In this document: positions 1 to 10,572 of the stretch, in pieces
How the letters are laid out: the number at the start of each line of letters is the position of its first letter
Position numbering within the stretch: the first letter of the stretch is position 1
Assembly (NCBI RefSeq): GCF_033568475.1
Contig: NC_133122.1
Span: 74,485,442 to 74,549,441 of the forward strand
Direction: 5' to 3'
Source of the DNA: Henckelia pumila
Taxonomy: Eukaryota > Streptophyta > Magnoliopsida > Lamiales > Gesneriaceae
DNA length: 64,000 bases
Notes under the pieces: model-generated
Seen by the model: the letters and a program-made list of their open reading frames with translations, nothing else
Told to the model about the DNA's origin: nothing
Databases searched by the model: none
Made by a program: the position numbers and the translations under genes

Positions 1-366
1 ATGCACGGACTCCGTGCCTTGGTCCGTGCATGGGTCCGGATGGTTTCGATCCGAGGTTGTTAAATCTTGATTTTGAGAAGCTAGGCACGGACCCGGGCAC
101 GGAGGGTGCACGGGGTACGTGCATAAAACAGAGAGTTGGGTTTTTAGTGCATTAGTTTTGCATGGACCCATGCACGGAGGGTGCACGGGGTCCGTGTATT
201 TTGTGGACTCCAAACCCTTGGCTACATCTTAATGCAAGGACCCATGTACGGAGGGTGCACGGGGTCCGTGCATGTCTTTAAAAAGAATTTGACCTTTTTG
301 TTCCGGACTCTCTGTCGATTATTGAATGATTATTTTGATTAGATGACTAGAATCAAGGTCCTCACA
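1..366 (+). repeat. Element A 5' LTR, 3' portion only
   Basis: This is the terminal part of a 2.2-kb LTR, matching 12659-13031 closely and ending in the same ggtcctcaca. It is followed at once by a primer binding site. It contains three GC-rich units about 75 nt apart, each with gcacggaccc-like and ggggtccgtgc-like arms that can pair, separated by AT-rich DNA. Confidence 0.85.
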
Positions 367-371
367 TTAAG

Positions 372-383
372 TGGTATCAGAGA
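372..383 (+). other. Primer binding site of element A
   Basis: The sequence tggtatcagaga lies five bases after the LTR end. It matches the initiator-methionine tRNA site (tggtatcagagc) used by most plant gypsy elements, except for the last base. Confidence 0.75.
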
Positions 384-754
384 GATAAGATCTTGGATTG
401 AATTAGAAGTGAGCGAGAAAGATCGAGTCCGCGTGAATTGAATTCTTGCATGTGATTGAATTGTTTAAATGATTATTTAATTCCCATGCGAACATGCTTT
501 ATTATTTCATGAATTATTTGAATTACATGATTATGTTATTTAAATATTAAAGCATGATATATTAGAATTGCGGATTTAATTATTCCTGATATGGAATGAG
601 ATTTTTGAACAGAGATTAGGGTCACGCAATTGTTAAATTGAGATATTTGTGCCCTAATTCTCTCGATTATGTGATATGTTTCCTCGATGAATTTTGAATA
701 GGAAACATTCAGCAGAGAACTCCGATCGAATAGAATTTTTTTGCGACTGAACGA

Positions 755-1560
755 ATGGATGCCACTCCGACACCGATGGAAGATTTACTGATGAGGTTTC
801 AGTAGTTTAACCCGCCAACTCTGAGGAGTACTTAGAATGCTAATGGCTGTGAAAGATGGTTAGAAGAAATTGATCAGTTGTTTGACTTTCTAGGATACAC
901 TAATGACCGACGAATTCGGTTAGTTGTGTACCAACTACAAGGTATTGCGAAAGTTGGTGGATATCGAAGAAGAAAGCTTTAGAGAATCAAGGTTCGGTCA
1001 TTTCGTGGAGTTTGTTTAGATCCAAATTTCTTCGACAGATTTCGTTTCAACATTCGACTGGATATAGAGGGAGTAACTTTAGAGAACACCTTCAGCCGAA
1101 GGGTAAATATTTCAAGAAGTATGGGATCAATTCTTCTAGCTCCAGTGACTCGAAGTAGTTTGGTTCAGGACGGAGTTCTAGATCTTCCGGTATATCTTGC
1201 AACAATTGTGGAGGTAGACATCTCAGTGAGAATTGTTTGGGAATTTATGGTAGTTGTAATATCTGCCATCAGACAGGACACTACGCGAGGAGATGTCCTC
1301 AGCATGATATCGTTGGATATCGGTCGGGGAGTTCTTTTAGACCGATGGTTCAGCAGGGGCGGCAAGCTTTTGTGATTCATTCCTTTCAGCCGCCCCAACA
1401 GAATCAACTAGAAGGTTATTCGAATATGAATCAACCTCCGATGCAACAGACTTTAGTCTTTGCTATTAATGAGGATCCACAGACTCGGGCTGCACCTGGA
1501 GATGATATGGCAGGTAATCATTCGAATTTTTGGTTTTTCTGCCTTTTGAATGATATATAT
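755..1560 (+). pseudogene. Element A gag remnant with two zinc knuckles
   Basis: This is decayed Ty3/gypsy gag, which would have encoded the capsid/nucleocapsid polyprotein. A start codon near 755 opens MDATPTPMEDLL and is soon interrupted. The best-preserved part is near 1197-1300, where two CCHC-type knuckles follow each other: CNNCGGRHLSENC and CNICHQTGHYARRC. The frame then reaches a stop at 1561. Many frame changes lie between 755 and 1197. The double knuckle and position after the primer site support gag; no active product is expected. Confidence 0.7.
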
Positions 1561-1899
1561 TGATGAATTCCCTTCTTGTTGAGCTTTTGGGTTACTGTAG
1601 TCGCAACTCTTGATTTGAATGGGAGTAAGATTGAACTGGGCAGTATGGTACTTAGGTTATCGGATTTTGATTTTATTATCCATTGAGCTGTTTAACCAAG
1701 TACGAGGCATCCGAGGAATATTTTCAGGAATTTGTCAGATTCAGATCTGAATCGTTAGACGAGTGGAAATCCTCCGATAATAATTCTTGATTCGAAGATT
1801 CTTTTGAATGACCGTTTATTACATAAATGTGCGGAGGAATTCGAGATGTTTTCAATTGATGTCCTGAATTTTAACCCGGTCTGGTTGATACACCAGTGG

Positions 1900-3002
1900 T
1901 TATAAAAATTGCAGACGAAGATATAGCATGATGAGCTTCCAGTTTTGATTCCGATTCATCAGATTGACTTCAAATTGGAATTTAGATCAGAATATCATCT
2001 TCCTAAGACCGGACTCAGAACGAGGTATGGTCGCTTTGGATTTTGTCTTGTCGTTTGATCTAGCAAACTCTCCTGCAGTGATGTACTGATGATCTTCAGT
2101 GCATTTCTTCTTTTTATCGAGATTTGGATATATTTTTATTTAGAGGATTCACGTAGTAGCTTATTCTCGAGAGAACTGAAGACGCTCGAGACTCAATGTC
2201 TGATTCCTGACTTTTGAGCTCGCGAAGATCTTATTGTTTGAGAGACCTGACATCACTATCTTTTTTGTAAGATTTTCAAAATCTGTTCTGATCCTAAAAG
2301 TTTAAGTTCTGATTTTTCACAGTCCGAACTGAATATGAGATGGAGGAGAGAGTTAGATATGATGAAGACTCTAACTGCTAATTCTAATGATCCGGAGGAA
2401 TCGAATGCAATAGCTAAGATTTTAAGCCGAATGATCTGTTCTTATTTTATCTACTACCGTTGTTCTCTTGATCGATGATTGTTGCACTCCTGATTAGAGT
2501 CTGGAATTGATAGGAAGTCTATCAGAATTCTTTTGTTCGAGCCGAACCAGAGTTGATTGAGAAGATTGAGAACGCTTAGAAATCTAATTCGATTTTTTTT
2601 TTAGAATACGATGAAGACAAATCAGATCTGGATACGGTCTGAGTTTCAGGTCAATTTCGATACCTTATCTGGGAATAATCTTATAATAGTGCCGGATGTT
2701 TTGGTTTGAGACAGCGTATCTTGAGATTGACACTTTGAAGTCTATTCAGTGTTCTTCCAGATGACCGAAAGATGTTTGATGATTGGAGAAATCAGATCGG
2801 ATAGAGAACGATAAAGAATGAGATTCGAAGTATGGATTCCGATGTTTTGAACTGTCTGCAATTGATAGATGAGAGAGAGAATGACCCGACTATCTATGGT
2901 ACAGTTACCTGTTCAGAATGGAAAGGGGATTAACTTTCGTTGGGTAATGTTCCGAAGCTATCGAGCAGTCCGAGTTTTAGATGCTATTTAGGTATGATTG
3001 AC
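1900..3002 (+). pseudogene. Element A pol remnant: RT, RNase H and start of integrase
   Basis: Scattered frames still show Ty3/gypsy pol. An RT stretch with KTGLRTRYG (normal KTAFRTRYG) lies near 2010-2040. An RNase H end resembling SELNMRWRRE followed by NAIAKILSRM (normal VADALSRK) lies near 2325-2440. The integrase core reads DAI-stop-V-MID just before 3002, where [10 protein letters not shown] is usual. The key RT FIDD block is not readable. The reading continues across solo LTR B at 4446. Confidence 0.65.
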
Positions 3003-4445
3003 TGATAAGTGCATTTTTTATGCATATTATTCAGATATTTTTATATCTATTTTGCATGTTTTCATTTTATTTTTTAGTGTTTTTATGTGTTTTATTTCAT
3101 GCATGTGCATTTCATTCCCCTGTGTTTATTTGTAGGAAGAACGAGGAATTAAAGAGTTTTGCAAGAAAAGAGAAGAAAGAATGGAGATGCACGGATGTCT
3201 ATTGGAAGAATGAAGAAAGGAGGATCTGTGCAGACGCGCAAGTGAAGGGCGCATGGGGAAGGCGCTATCGCACATGAGAATAGCACATAGGTTAGTGCTA
3301 TCGCGCATGGAGGAGCAAGGGAATCGCGCATGGCTTGCGTTGTTGGGGATTAAGGTGCGCGATAGTGCATGAATAAGGGGCAATCGCGCTTGTGTACAGT
3401 TCAGGAAAGGAGCGCAATCGTGCAAGGAAGCTGTGCATGAGTTTTTCTCCAGCGGAACTTTCTCGCTCGAGCGAGAAATACGGGGTCAGAAATTTTACGG
3501 AGCAGAGAGTTGCTCGCTCGAGCGCACTTTGTACTCGCTCGAACGAGCCGCGCTTACAGAATTTTTAAAATTGGAAACTCTTGCTTGGGAAGGATATTAT
3601 CTTTTGGGGATCTTGGAAATTTAAATACCGACTAATTATCAAGATTGAGGGTGCCAAAACGCAGAGAATTGAGGAGGCGGCTACTACAACTTGGGAGAGA
3701 AGATTTCTCATTTTATTCTTATTTTCTTATAATTTTTAGTTCATGATTAAAAACTTGTTTTGAATCATGATTTTTTTTATTGAGTAGTCTTTCTTTTCGA
3801 TCAAGGCCACGTTATTGGGCAAGATAATTTATGTAGAAAACTTGATTGTTTATTTGATATTTTCAGACTTGATTTTATTTTATTGATTGTCAAATTTATA
3901 TTTGTCTTGTGAATGATCTGGCCAATTATTTGCTTGCATGTTAATCGATTCCAAGTCAACAGAGGAGGTTTAGATTTTGATCACTTTGATAATCAACATA
4001 TTGTAAAATCGACTAGAAATAGAATTCGGTTTCACTGTCCGGTTTGGCTGTAAACTAAATTTTCACAAATATTTAATGCATTCAAATTTGATTAGAATTA
4101 CGAAAGATTAATCCATCAATATTTGAATTTGTTTGATTGTTCTAGAAATATACCTTTGAACAAGTTAGGAGAATTCCCGTAATCTATGATTAAATCTGAG
4201 TCCTGAATCGGCTACATGTTACATGATTTGTTCGATACCTACGTATGGCTTGGTTGTCTCGTTTTATTTTAAATTCTTATTTTATTTAAATCAAATCGCT
4301 CTTTATGATTTTGTCTAGATTAAGTAAAATAGTTAATTCTTGAAAATTGACTAAAGTCCCTGTGGAATCGATACTTGGACTCTCTGTCCACTTTACTATT
4401 ACTTTACCTAGTGCAGTTGCTAGTTGATACCGAATTAAGCGGTCA
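3003..4445 (+). repeat. Solo LTR B inserted in the element A integrase
   Basis: The segment starts tgataagtgcatttttta and ends gcggtca, the TG...CA form of an LTR. The flanks are ttgac (2998-3002) and ttgat (4446-4450), an imperfect 5-bp target duplication. With the insert and one flank removed, the integrase reads on as MIDRLRKS (normal IVDRLTKS), so the borders are well supported. No internal domain is present, so it is a solo LTR of about 1.44 kb. Inside is a perfect 20-nt palindrome at 3459-3478 and related ctcgctcgagcg copies near 3513 and 3532. The start resembles LTRs of large plant gypsy elements; the lineage is not assigned. Confidence 0.75.
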
Positions 4446-5211
4446 TTGATCGATTGAGGAAATCTGATACGGTTTTTCATACAGAATAAATTTCCGACTC
4501 AACCAGATGGTTGAATTTTGTCGGAAGGAATGTCAGATTGCTTGAATTGCCGAATTTAGTCTTTTCAGACAGAGATCCTCGAGTCGCCCTTTCTTTTGGG
4601 CATAGTCTTCCAAGAGGCTTTTGTTATTCGATTACTTCTGAGTTCAGTTTTATATCCTCAGAATGACGGACAGCCAGATCAGGAGATTTAGATTTTAGAG
4701 GATATTGTAGAGCCGTAGTGCTTGACTTAGCACTAGTTGGAAAGTTCTTCACTCCTTGTGAAGTTGCGTACAACATTGCAACTATTAGATGATTATCTTG
4801 ATGGCAACTTTGGATGAGTTGTACAAGAAGTAATGAAAATATCAATTGTATGGGAATGATTTTTTGGGTTCATGATTTGGGAACAGATTTGTTTCGAGGT
4901 TTGAATGGATAGATGAAGAATTATCAGACAAAATTAACGACAACTCAGAATAGATAGACAAAGTATTCGAATTTCAGATGCAGATCTCTGTGTTTTGATC
5001 AGGGAAACCGAGTATTTCAGAAGAATTATTCTTTCAGAGGTTTTGTCTGATTCGAGAATAAAGAGATCGTCTCCGAGTTTGACCGATTCTTAGGAGATTC
5101 TAAAGAGGATAGACAACTTGCCTTTAGACGTATGTTTGTTCCGTCTTTTTCTGGTATTCACAATGTATTTTCCGTCTGTTGTTGCGGAATATCACCAGAT
5201 TCTTCTTATTT
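4446..5211 (+). pseudogene. Element A integrase remnant, second part
   Basis: This continues the integrase after solo LTR B. Recognisable decayed blocks are DRLRKS, then a SDRDPR-like segment near 4565-4585, then YPQNDGQPDQ (normal HPQTDGQSER) near 4650-4680, then FSGIHNVF (normal MSRIHNVF) near 5148-5172. Stops and frame changes are frequent. CACTA element C interrupts the C-terminal region at 5211. Confidence 0.65.
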
Positions 5212-5460
5212 CACTACAACAAAAATGGTCATTAACAATGGTTGAAAGACAACGCTTTTTGTAAAAAGCGTTGTCAAAAAAATAAACACAACGCTTTTAT
5301 GAGAAAGCGTTGTCTTTTTTTAAACATTTTTATAAAAGACAACGTTTTGTTTGTCATCAACAACGCTTTTTAAAAAGCGTTGTGTATGAGCGTTTTTTTC
5401 ATATCTACTACAACGCTTTTATTAAAAAAATATTTAAAGCTTTGTTTCAAGCGTTTAATC
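5212..5460 (+). repeat. CACTA left terminus and subterminal repeats
   Basis: After the CACTACAAC terminus there are at least five copies of acaacgctttt or its complement aaagcgttgt, several arranged head to head as hairpins (for example around 5246-5274 and 5357-5382). Confidence 0.8.
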
Positions 5461-5821
5461 TAATCTAAAGCTAAAATCCTGCACCGTGGAAACCCAAATA
5501 CCAATCTTCTTTCCGTCCAGCCCTCTTCTGCTGCCATAGTCATCCGTATGTTCTTAGATTAGATCTGCGATTTCTTTTGTTTTGACACTACAAGAAAAAA
5601 AAAAAAGTTATAGATCTGCGAAGCCCAATTAACCCTAAACCCAACCCATGCCTCATTCTTCCTCCCAGCCGGCAGCCGCTGGTCTAGAGATTTCGCTTCA
5701 ACAGAGCCTGCAAAACAGAGCTATTGTTCTATTTTATCTATGGCTTCCTCTTCTCGATGGTCTAGGGCTTCCGATCTAAGTTAGGCTTCCTCTTCTCGCT
5801 GGTCTAGGGCTTCCCCTTCTT

Positions 5822-6212
5822 ACCGGATTTGGATTCTACAACCCCTACTTGCTCCTCGACATAGCGAACGCAGCGATCTTGATACACTTAGCAGGAGCTT
5901 ACCAAGTCTACTGCCAGCCACTCTTCGCATTTCTTGAAAAATAACATCCAAAAAATGTCCTAATAGTGGATTCATCACTCACGAAACAGGTATCAGGGTC
6001 CCTTTCTCAAGTGTTCATATAACCTGAACTTGTTCCAGTTAGTTTGGAGGTCTATGTTTGTGGTGATCACTACTGTTATTTCTCAATGATGTGGTTGGGA
6101 TTCTCAGGGCTTTTGAGTTCTGGCCTTTGACGGTTTATTTCCCAGTTAAGATGTATATCGCGCATAAAAGGATAACCAGGTGGAGTACTTGATGGATTTG
6201 TTTGCAGATGCA
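5822..6212 (+). pseudogene. Captured fragment of an amino acid permease (AAP family) gene
   Basis: Plant AAP proteins are plasma-membrane proton/amino acid symporters. From 5822 the frame reads TGFGFYNPY, LLLDIANAAI and YQVYCQPLFAFLEK, a well-conserved AAP transmembrane region, and stops after LEK near 5941. With frame changes it goes on near 6050-6212 with RSMFVVITTVIS, FWPLTVYFPVKMYIAHK and a WICLQM-like end, which follow in the same order in AAP proteins. Only part of the C-terminal half is present and it is frameshifted, so no transporter is made. Confidence 0.8.
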
Positions 6213-6515
6213 TAGTTTTTCTTGTAAACCTGATTTGTGGGTCGCTAGTTAATTTCCACTTGGTAGTTTAGATTTGTTACTTATTCTTATTTGTATGTGC
6301 TTAGATTATTATTCCATAATTTATCTTTCCGTGATTTAAGTTATATCATATGTTATTTTTTATAAATTTTTTCATGGAGAGTGAAAACTTTTGGAAGCAT
6401 ATGCAGGCACATAAGCTATTTGTTCCAACAGGTATACAATATTCAGCCTGTGATTGTTAAGGATTCTGATGCATTGATTATCTGTCATTGAATTGGCAAC
6501 CTTAACTATTGACAG

Positions 6516-6798
6516 ATATTCCTTATTTTAGAGAAGTTTTTGTCATGGATTCCTCTTGCGATGCTTGTGGTTACCGTAACTCTGAGGTATGCATTTGTGA
6601 TTCGTCAACTAGTCTAGCTCTATTTTATATACCGATGTCAGTTCTCTTTATTTTATTCTCTCTAATTTATTTTTACCAATGTCAACTCTAGGTCTAATTT
6701 CATGTGCTTTGCAGGCACCGACCTATTTCTGAAAAAGGTAAAAAGAGATTACAGTTCATGTGAATAATGTAAGAGACCTTAGCAGGAATGCCATTAAG
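6516..6798 (+). pseudogene. Captured fragment of a ZPR1-type zinc finger gene (two exons)
   Basis: Exon 6516-6586 follows a cag acceptor and ends at a gtatgc donor. It encodes IPYFREVFVM and SCDACGYRNSE, the Cys-x2-Cys zinc finger of ZPR1, an eEF1A-binding protein. A second exon, 6715-6798, lies between a gcag acceptor and a gtaggc donor and encodes ISEKGK and, after a one-base shift, EITVHVNNVRDLSRNAIK, the next part of ZPR1. The intron between them is kept. The fragment lacks the rest of the gene and is not functional. Confidence 0.8.
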
Positions 6799-7154
6799 GT
6801 AGGCAATTTTGGTAAGTAGCTGGGTTCTCTTACAAATGTTTAATGCTTGATGACTTTTGAATCAACTGTTAATGTAATTTACTTGGATAATCAAAGTCTA
6901 TAATTGTTAAATGCATCCGATCTGGCATTGTGTTGAGTGGCCTCCAGAGTTCTGGTTGTTATAACTCTGGTTGAGTAAATCACAATCATCTCTATTTACT
7001 CCTCTGATATTGAACTACCCCATACGCGAACAGAATCATCATGCATTTCGCTTTCTAAAATGCGTTCATCCAATTATTTTAAGAAAACGTGACAATTTTA
7101 TTCACATTAGCAGGAATTTTGAAAATAGAATTTATATATCACATGCTACAGGAA

Positions 7155-7388
7155 ATGGGGCTGTGGACGCTGCTGGAAGGCTGCCTGCTTCTTGCAAATG
7201 CACTGGCCATTTTAAATGAGGATCGATTCCTTGCCCGCGGAGGATGGAGCTTCCAAGAGTATTCAGGGGTTAAGAGAAATTCATTCAAGGGGCAGATTCT
7301 TGGTCTCATATATGCAACCCAATACTTACGAGCTCCTCTTATACTTCTCAATCTACTCTGCATTGTTTTAAAACTAGTATCTGGCTGA
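7155..7388 (+). CDS. Captured, full-length Yos1/IER3IP1-like small membrane protein
   Basis: The 77-codon frame starts MGLWTLLEG and contains ANALAILNEDRFL and IYATQYLRAPLILLN, ending KLVSG. This is the whole length and order of the Yos1/IER3IP1 family, small two-helix proteins of ER-to-Golgi transport; helices lie near residues 3-18 and 54-75. A usual Pro in the DRFLAP motif is changed (DRFLARG). I chose this Met because it is the family start; an upstream in-frame codon at 7089 is only the open frame of a preceding intron, which ends in a ctacag acceptor at about 7151. It lies inside CACTA element C, so it is a transduplicated copy. It has no stop, but expression is unknown and it may be a silent passenger. 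Confidence 0.75.
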   Translation: MGLWTLLEGCLLLANALAILNEDRFLARGGWSFQEYSGVKRNSFKGQILGLIYATQYLRAPLILLNLLCIVLKLVSG

Positions 7389-8671
7389 TTTCCATCTTGC
7401 AGCAAGGTTCACATCATTTCTTTTCTTTATCATTTTTCGTGGGTTGCTCGGTTCAAAACTTCTATGTGGGCATTAATTCTATGACTTAAAATGTGAATGT
7501 TGTGTCGTAGATTCAAGCTTTGTTTGGTCAGATTTATGGGATGATGGAGTGATATATATCCCCGGATGACAATGGAACTTAGGATAGCCAAAGAGGTCGG
7601 GATATTTGTAGTTTCTGCTTAAACAAATAAACAAAAACCTGTAATGTATTTCGGCTTTGTGGTTCTGTTTTGTCATTGAAGGGTGGATGAAACTAAGGTT
7701 CATTTTAATCAAAGTTTTCTTGTAATTTTCGGTAGTGTTCAAATCTGTTTTGCTATGCATCAAGATTGCATTTGGTCCATATTTTCTAAAAACCTGATGC
7801 TTCAGTGAGACATAATCTATACTTCACCCATAGATGTAAGGCCTTAATCTGGTTGATCTGGATGTGGTTATGGGTTGGGGCCAAGTGGGTGGCATTGATG
7901 ATGATTGTTTTTACTAGACATAAGTTCTAATTTTTTGACTTCTCGATCCGTATGTATATTCTATAGTCTTGTGCAAATTATGCGCGTTCAATATTTATAT
8001 CTCGCAGCCTTATGTGTTTTAAATATTCCTCATGTGTAAAAAAATTTAACAAGTCTCTATAATTCTTTGTTGTGTGCGTGCCTCTTCTATATACGTGAAT
8101 TAAGTCAAACCAAAGATCAATGAATGAGTCAATACTAATGTTGATAATGAATGCTTAGCTCTTGGCTTGAACCGTACCTCGATGTCATTCTTTTTCATTT
8201 TACTGAATCACTGATATACGTGAGTGCTTAGGGTATGAAAGTTATTGAACTGTTGCCAGATTATCTTGACATGATTATGATTATTCCAACCTCTCCTTTC
8301 CCTGGCTTAGCTTGCCTTGGACAACCTTGAAGTGCCAGTGGGGTAAGTTTCTTAAGTTGTTGTCCGTTTATACAATTTTTTGCAAGTATACTGATAAATT
8401 CAAATTCAAATTATATAAATGTCTCATTTTCTTGCATATTTGTTTGTATTTTTTGTTGTAGAGCTTATTACTCTGTTTTATTTTCATTTTCATATCTTTT
8501 TCTTCTAGGGTTACGAAACTGTTGCGATTTATGCTTGTGAGTTATATTTGTGAGCAAGCGTATGAATCCCATGAACAAAGATGGTGGTCTGATGTATTTT
8601 TTAATACTGAAACTCAAATAAATAAGGATTTTTAAAGTAGCTATCACCTTCGATTTTTGCTATTGTTTCAG
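7389..8671 (+). other. Interior of CACTA element C, nothing assignable
   Basis: AT-rich DNA between the Yos1-like and PP2C pieces. It looks like intron, UTR and flanking DNA taken up with the captured genes. A short frame near 8236-8330 (VMKVIELLPDYLDM) could be another captured exon, but I do not recognise it. Confidence 0.4.
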
Positions 8672-8763
8672 GCACTTGGAGGGTTGGAGGTGTCTTGGAA
8701 ATGTCTCGTGCGTTTGGAAATCGCATGCTCAAGCAATTTGTAGTGGCTGAGCCTGAAGTTCAG
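8672..8763 (+). pseudogene. Captured exon of a PP2C protein phosphatase
   Basis: The exon follows a tttcag acceptor and ends CAG before a gtactc donor. It encodes [18 protein letters not shown] then [13 protein letters not shown], the conserved block of plant type 2C Ser/Thr phosphatases (normally GGVLAVSRAFGDRLLK with D/EPEIQ). The Asp of the usual RAFGD is Asn here, which is also seen in some plant PP2Cs. Only one exon is present, so no enzyme is made. The 75-codon frame that follows (8822-9049) is not recognised. Confidence 0.75.
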
Positions 8764-9264
8764 GTACTCCCTTGAATCAGAATCGTTAAATATTTTGGTT
8801 TCTTCATATTGATGAATTCAGTTGGTCTTGCATGATTACCCGGATCTCACTGTAGTAAGAAGTCCAATGGTTTACCTTTTAAAACCAAATATAGGTAATA
8901 GTTCGAGTATGATTCTTAATACTTTAGGTTGCATTCTTTTGGCCTTGAGGAAGTTGATGGTGTCTGCCTACCGTGTGGAGAAGGCAGAGAGTGAGGTGAT
9001 TTTAATGCATAGACCTTTCGAACCAGTTAACATGAGGTGTATTTTTTGAAATAAAGTAATTAATAACCTTTGCTGATCTCAAAACATATTTTACGGTGAC
9101 ACTATTTGGAATCTAAATTTACTTGAAAACAAAGGTTGTTTATACCTCCCCATCCAAGTAGTATAAGAATATTACATTTATTTTCCTTTTTCTCTGTGTA
9201 AAGATCGATTAGGCATGTAAAGGAATGTAATGCTTTAGTTTTTTTCTACTTATATTTGTTGCAG

Positions 9265-9779
9265 AGTTTTGTTGGTCACGGGGATTCAATAAATGAAATT
9301 AGGACCCAGCCAGTGAAACCATCTCTGGTGGTGTCAGCAAGCAAAATAAGTGTACTACTAAAAACTTGTTCTTGTATATGCTAGTCTGTGGCTTCCAAAA
9401 AAAAATATTGTATATGCTTATGATAATTAATCTGTCTCTTGTTCTATTGAAAGAAGTTAAGATTATCATACAATATCTTGCATGAAAGTTGATTAACGAT
9501 AAAACATGGGTCAGGATGAATCTGTTCGGCTATGGAACATCCATACTGGAATATGTATTTTGATATTTTTCTGGTGCTGGGAGACACCGTAATGAAGTTC
9601 TTAGTGTGGTATGTTCTATCCGACCTTTTGTCTTCCCTCGTGTAGGACCTTCGGGTAGAACTTACTCTGAGCATCTATCCTTTCATTTGTTATGAATATT
9701 GTAGGACCTCCACCCTTTGGACCTGTATCGTATTGCAAGCTGTGGAATGGATAACAATGTTAAAATCTGGTCATTGAAG
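9265..9779 (+). pseudogene. FIE: Captured three-exon fragment of FIE (Polycomb WD40 protein) gene
   Basis: FIE is the plant ESC/EED-type WD40 subunit of Polycomb complex PRC2. Exon 9265-9345 encodes SFVGHGDSINEIRTQPVK and PSLVVSASK. Exon 9515-9608 encodes DESVRLWNIHTGICILIF and, after an extra base, HRNEVLSV. Exon 9705-9779 encodes DLHPLDLYRIASC and GMDNNVKIWSLK. Order, spacing and introns match a stretch of an FIE gene. The first donor is damaged (ataagt in place of gtaagt) and exon 2 is frameshifted, so it is a pseudogene fragment within element C. Confidence 0.85.
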
Positions 9780-9918
9780 GTAAGAGTAATTAAAATTTCT
9801 GCCAAGATGTAGAGAAATTTTTGCTAAAATTTCAAAATGTCTTCGTCCAAGGATCAAGCTATTGAGCCCTTAAATTTAAAAATAGAGGAATTTCATTTCA
9901 TTTTAATTTATTCTACAG

Positions 9919-9993
9919 GTGCGTAGGATTTCAGCTTGTGAAACTATGGGATCAGCAACTACCATTTGCAGGGATAAGACAGGAACTTTGACA
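9919..9993 (+). pseudogene. Captured exon start of a P-type (ACA-like) Ca2+-ATPase
   Basis: After a ctacag acceptor the frame reads VRRISACETMG, SATTIC, R, DKTGTLT. This is the phosphorylation site of plant autoinhibited Ca2+-ATPases, in which the Asp (codon at 9973) is phosphorylated in the pump cycle. The residue before it is Arg in place of the usual Ser. The frame stops within a few codons, so only this short block was captured. Confidence 0.8.
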
Positions 9994-10149
9994 TGGCCGA
10001 GCTGAACATGAAGAATTCGATTATTTGTTATATTTGAATTATTTTTGTTATATTTGAATGATTTATAATATTGAAATATTGTATATTAGATTTAATTTTT
10101 AAAAATTTTGAATATTGAGTGATAATATTGAAAAGTTGTGAATTAATTT

Positions 10150-10569
10150 TTTTTTTTGTTTTTTATTTGAGAAAAGACAATGCTTTTTAAACTTTGTCAT
10201 AGGTGAAAAAAGCGTTGTCGTTACTAAAAAAGACAACGCTTAAAAAGCGTTGTCTTTTTCAAATATCACAACGCTTTTTATGCGTTGTCTTTGCTCAAAA
10301 CGACAACGCTTTTTAAGTGTTTTCTTTGACCGCGGCCTTTCACAATACTGGCTACGACAAAGCTTTTTTGGGACAAAGACAACGCGGAAAAAGCGTTGTC
10401 ATTTTTAGATACGACAACACTTAAAAAAGTGTTGTCTTTCCAGAAACGACAACGCTTTTTCCACGCTGTCTTTGAGCGTGGTCTTTTACAACACTGGCTA
10501 CGACAACGCTTTTTCGGGGACATTAACAACGCGAAGAAAGCGTTGTCTTTGGCCGTTTTTCTTGTAGTA
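10150..10569 (+). repeat. CACTA right terminus and subterminal repeats
   Basis: More than ten copies of gacaacgcttttt or the complement are packed here, many as inverted pairs (for example 10205-10259). They mirror the left end and lead into the inverted terminus ccgtttttcttgtagta. A minus-strand open frame through these repeats is a by-product of the repeat and not a gene. Confidence 0.8.
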
Positions 10570-10572
10570 TTT

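Larger units (their letters stand above)
5212..10569 (+). mobile_element. Element C: non-autonomous CACTA transposon carrying host gene fragments (Pack-CACTA type)
   Basis: The left end is CACTACAACAAAAATGG. The right end, read on the other strand, is TACTACAAGAAAAACGG. This is the terminal signature of En/Spm (CACTA) elements with one changed terminal base at the right. A 3-bp target duplication ttt flanks it (5209-5211 and 10570-10572). Both ends carry dense short repeats of acaacgctttt in both orientations, as expected of subterminal transposase-binding repeats. No transposase (TNP2-type) reading frame is visible, so it is non-autonomous. The interior holds fragments of six unrelated plant genes, all on the + strand and mostly bounded by splice sites, so they were copied from genomic DNA and not from mRNA. 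Confidence 0.85.

Noticed and set aside
5739..5815. Two copies of a ggcttcctcttctcgctgg-like unit
   Set aside because: A short local duplication inside CACTA element C; too small to call a separate feature.
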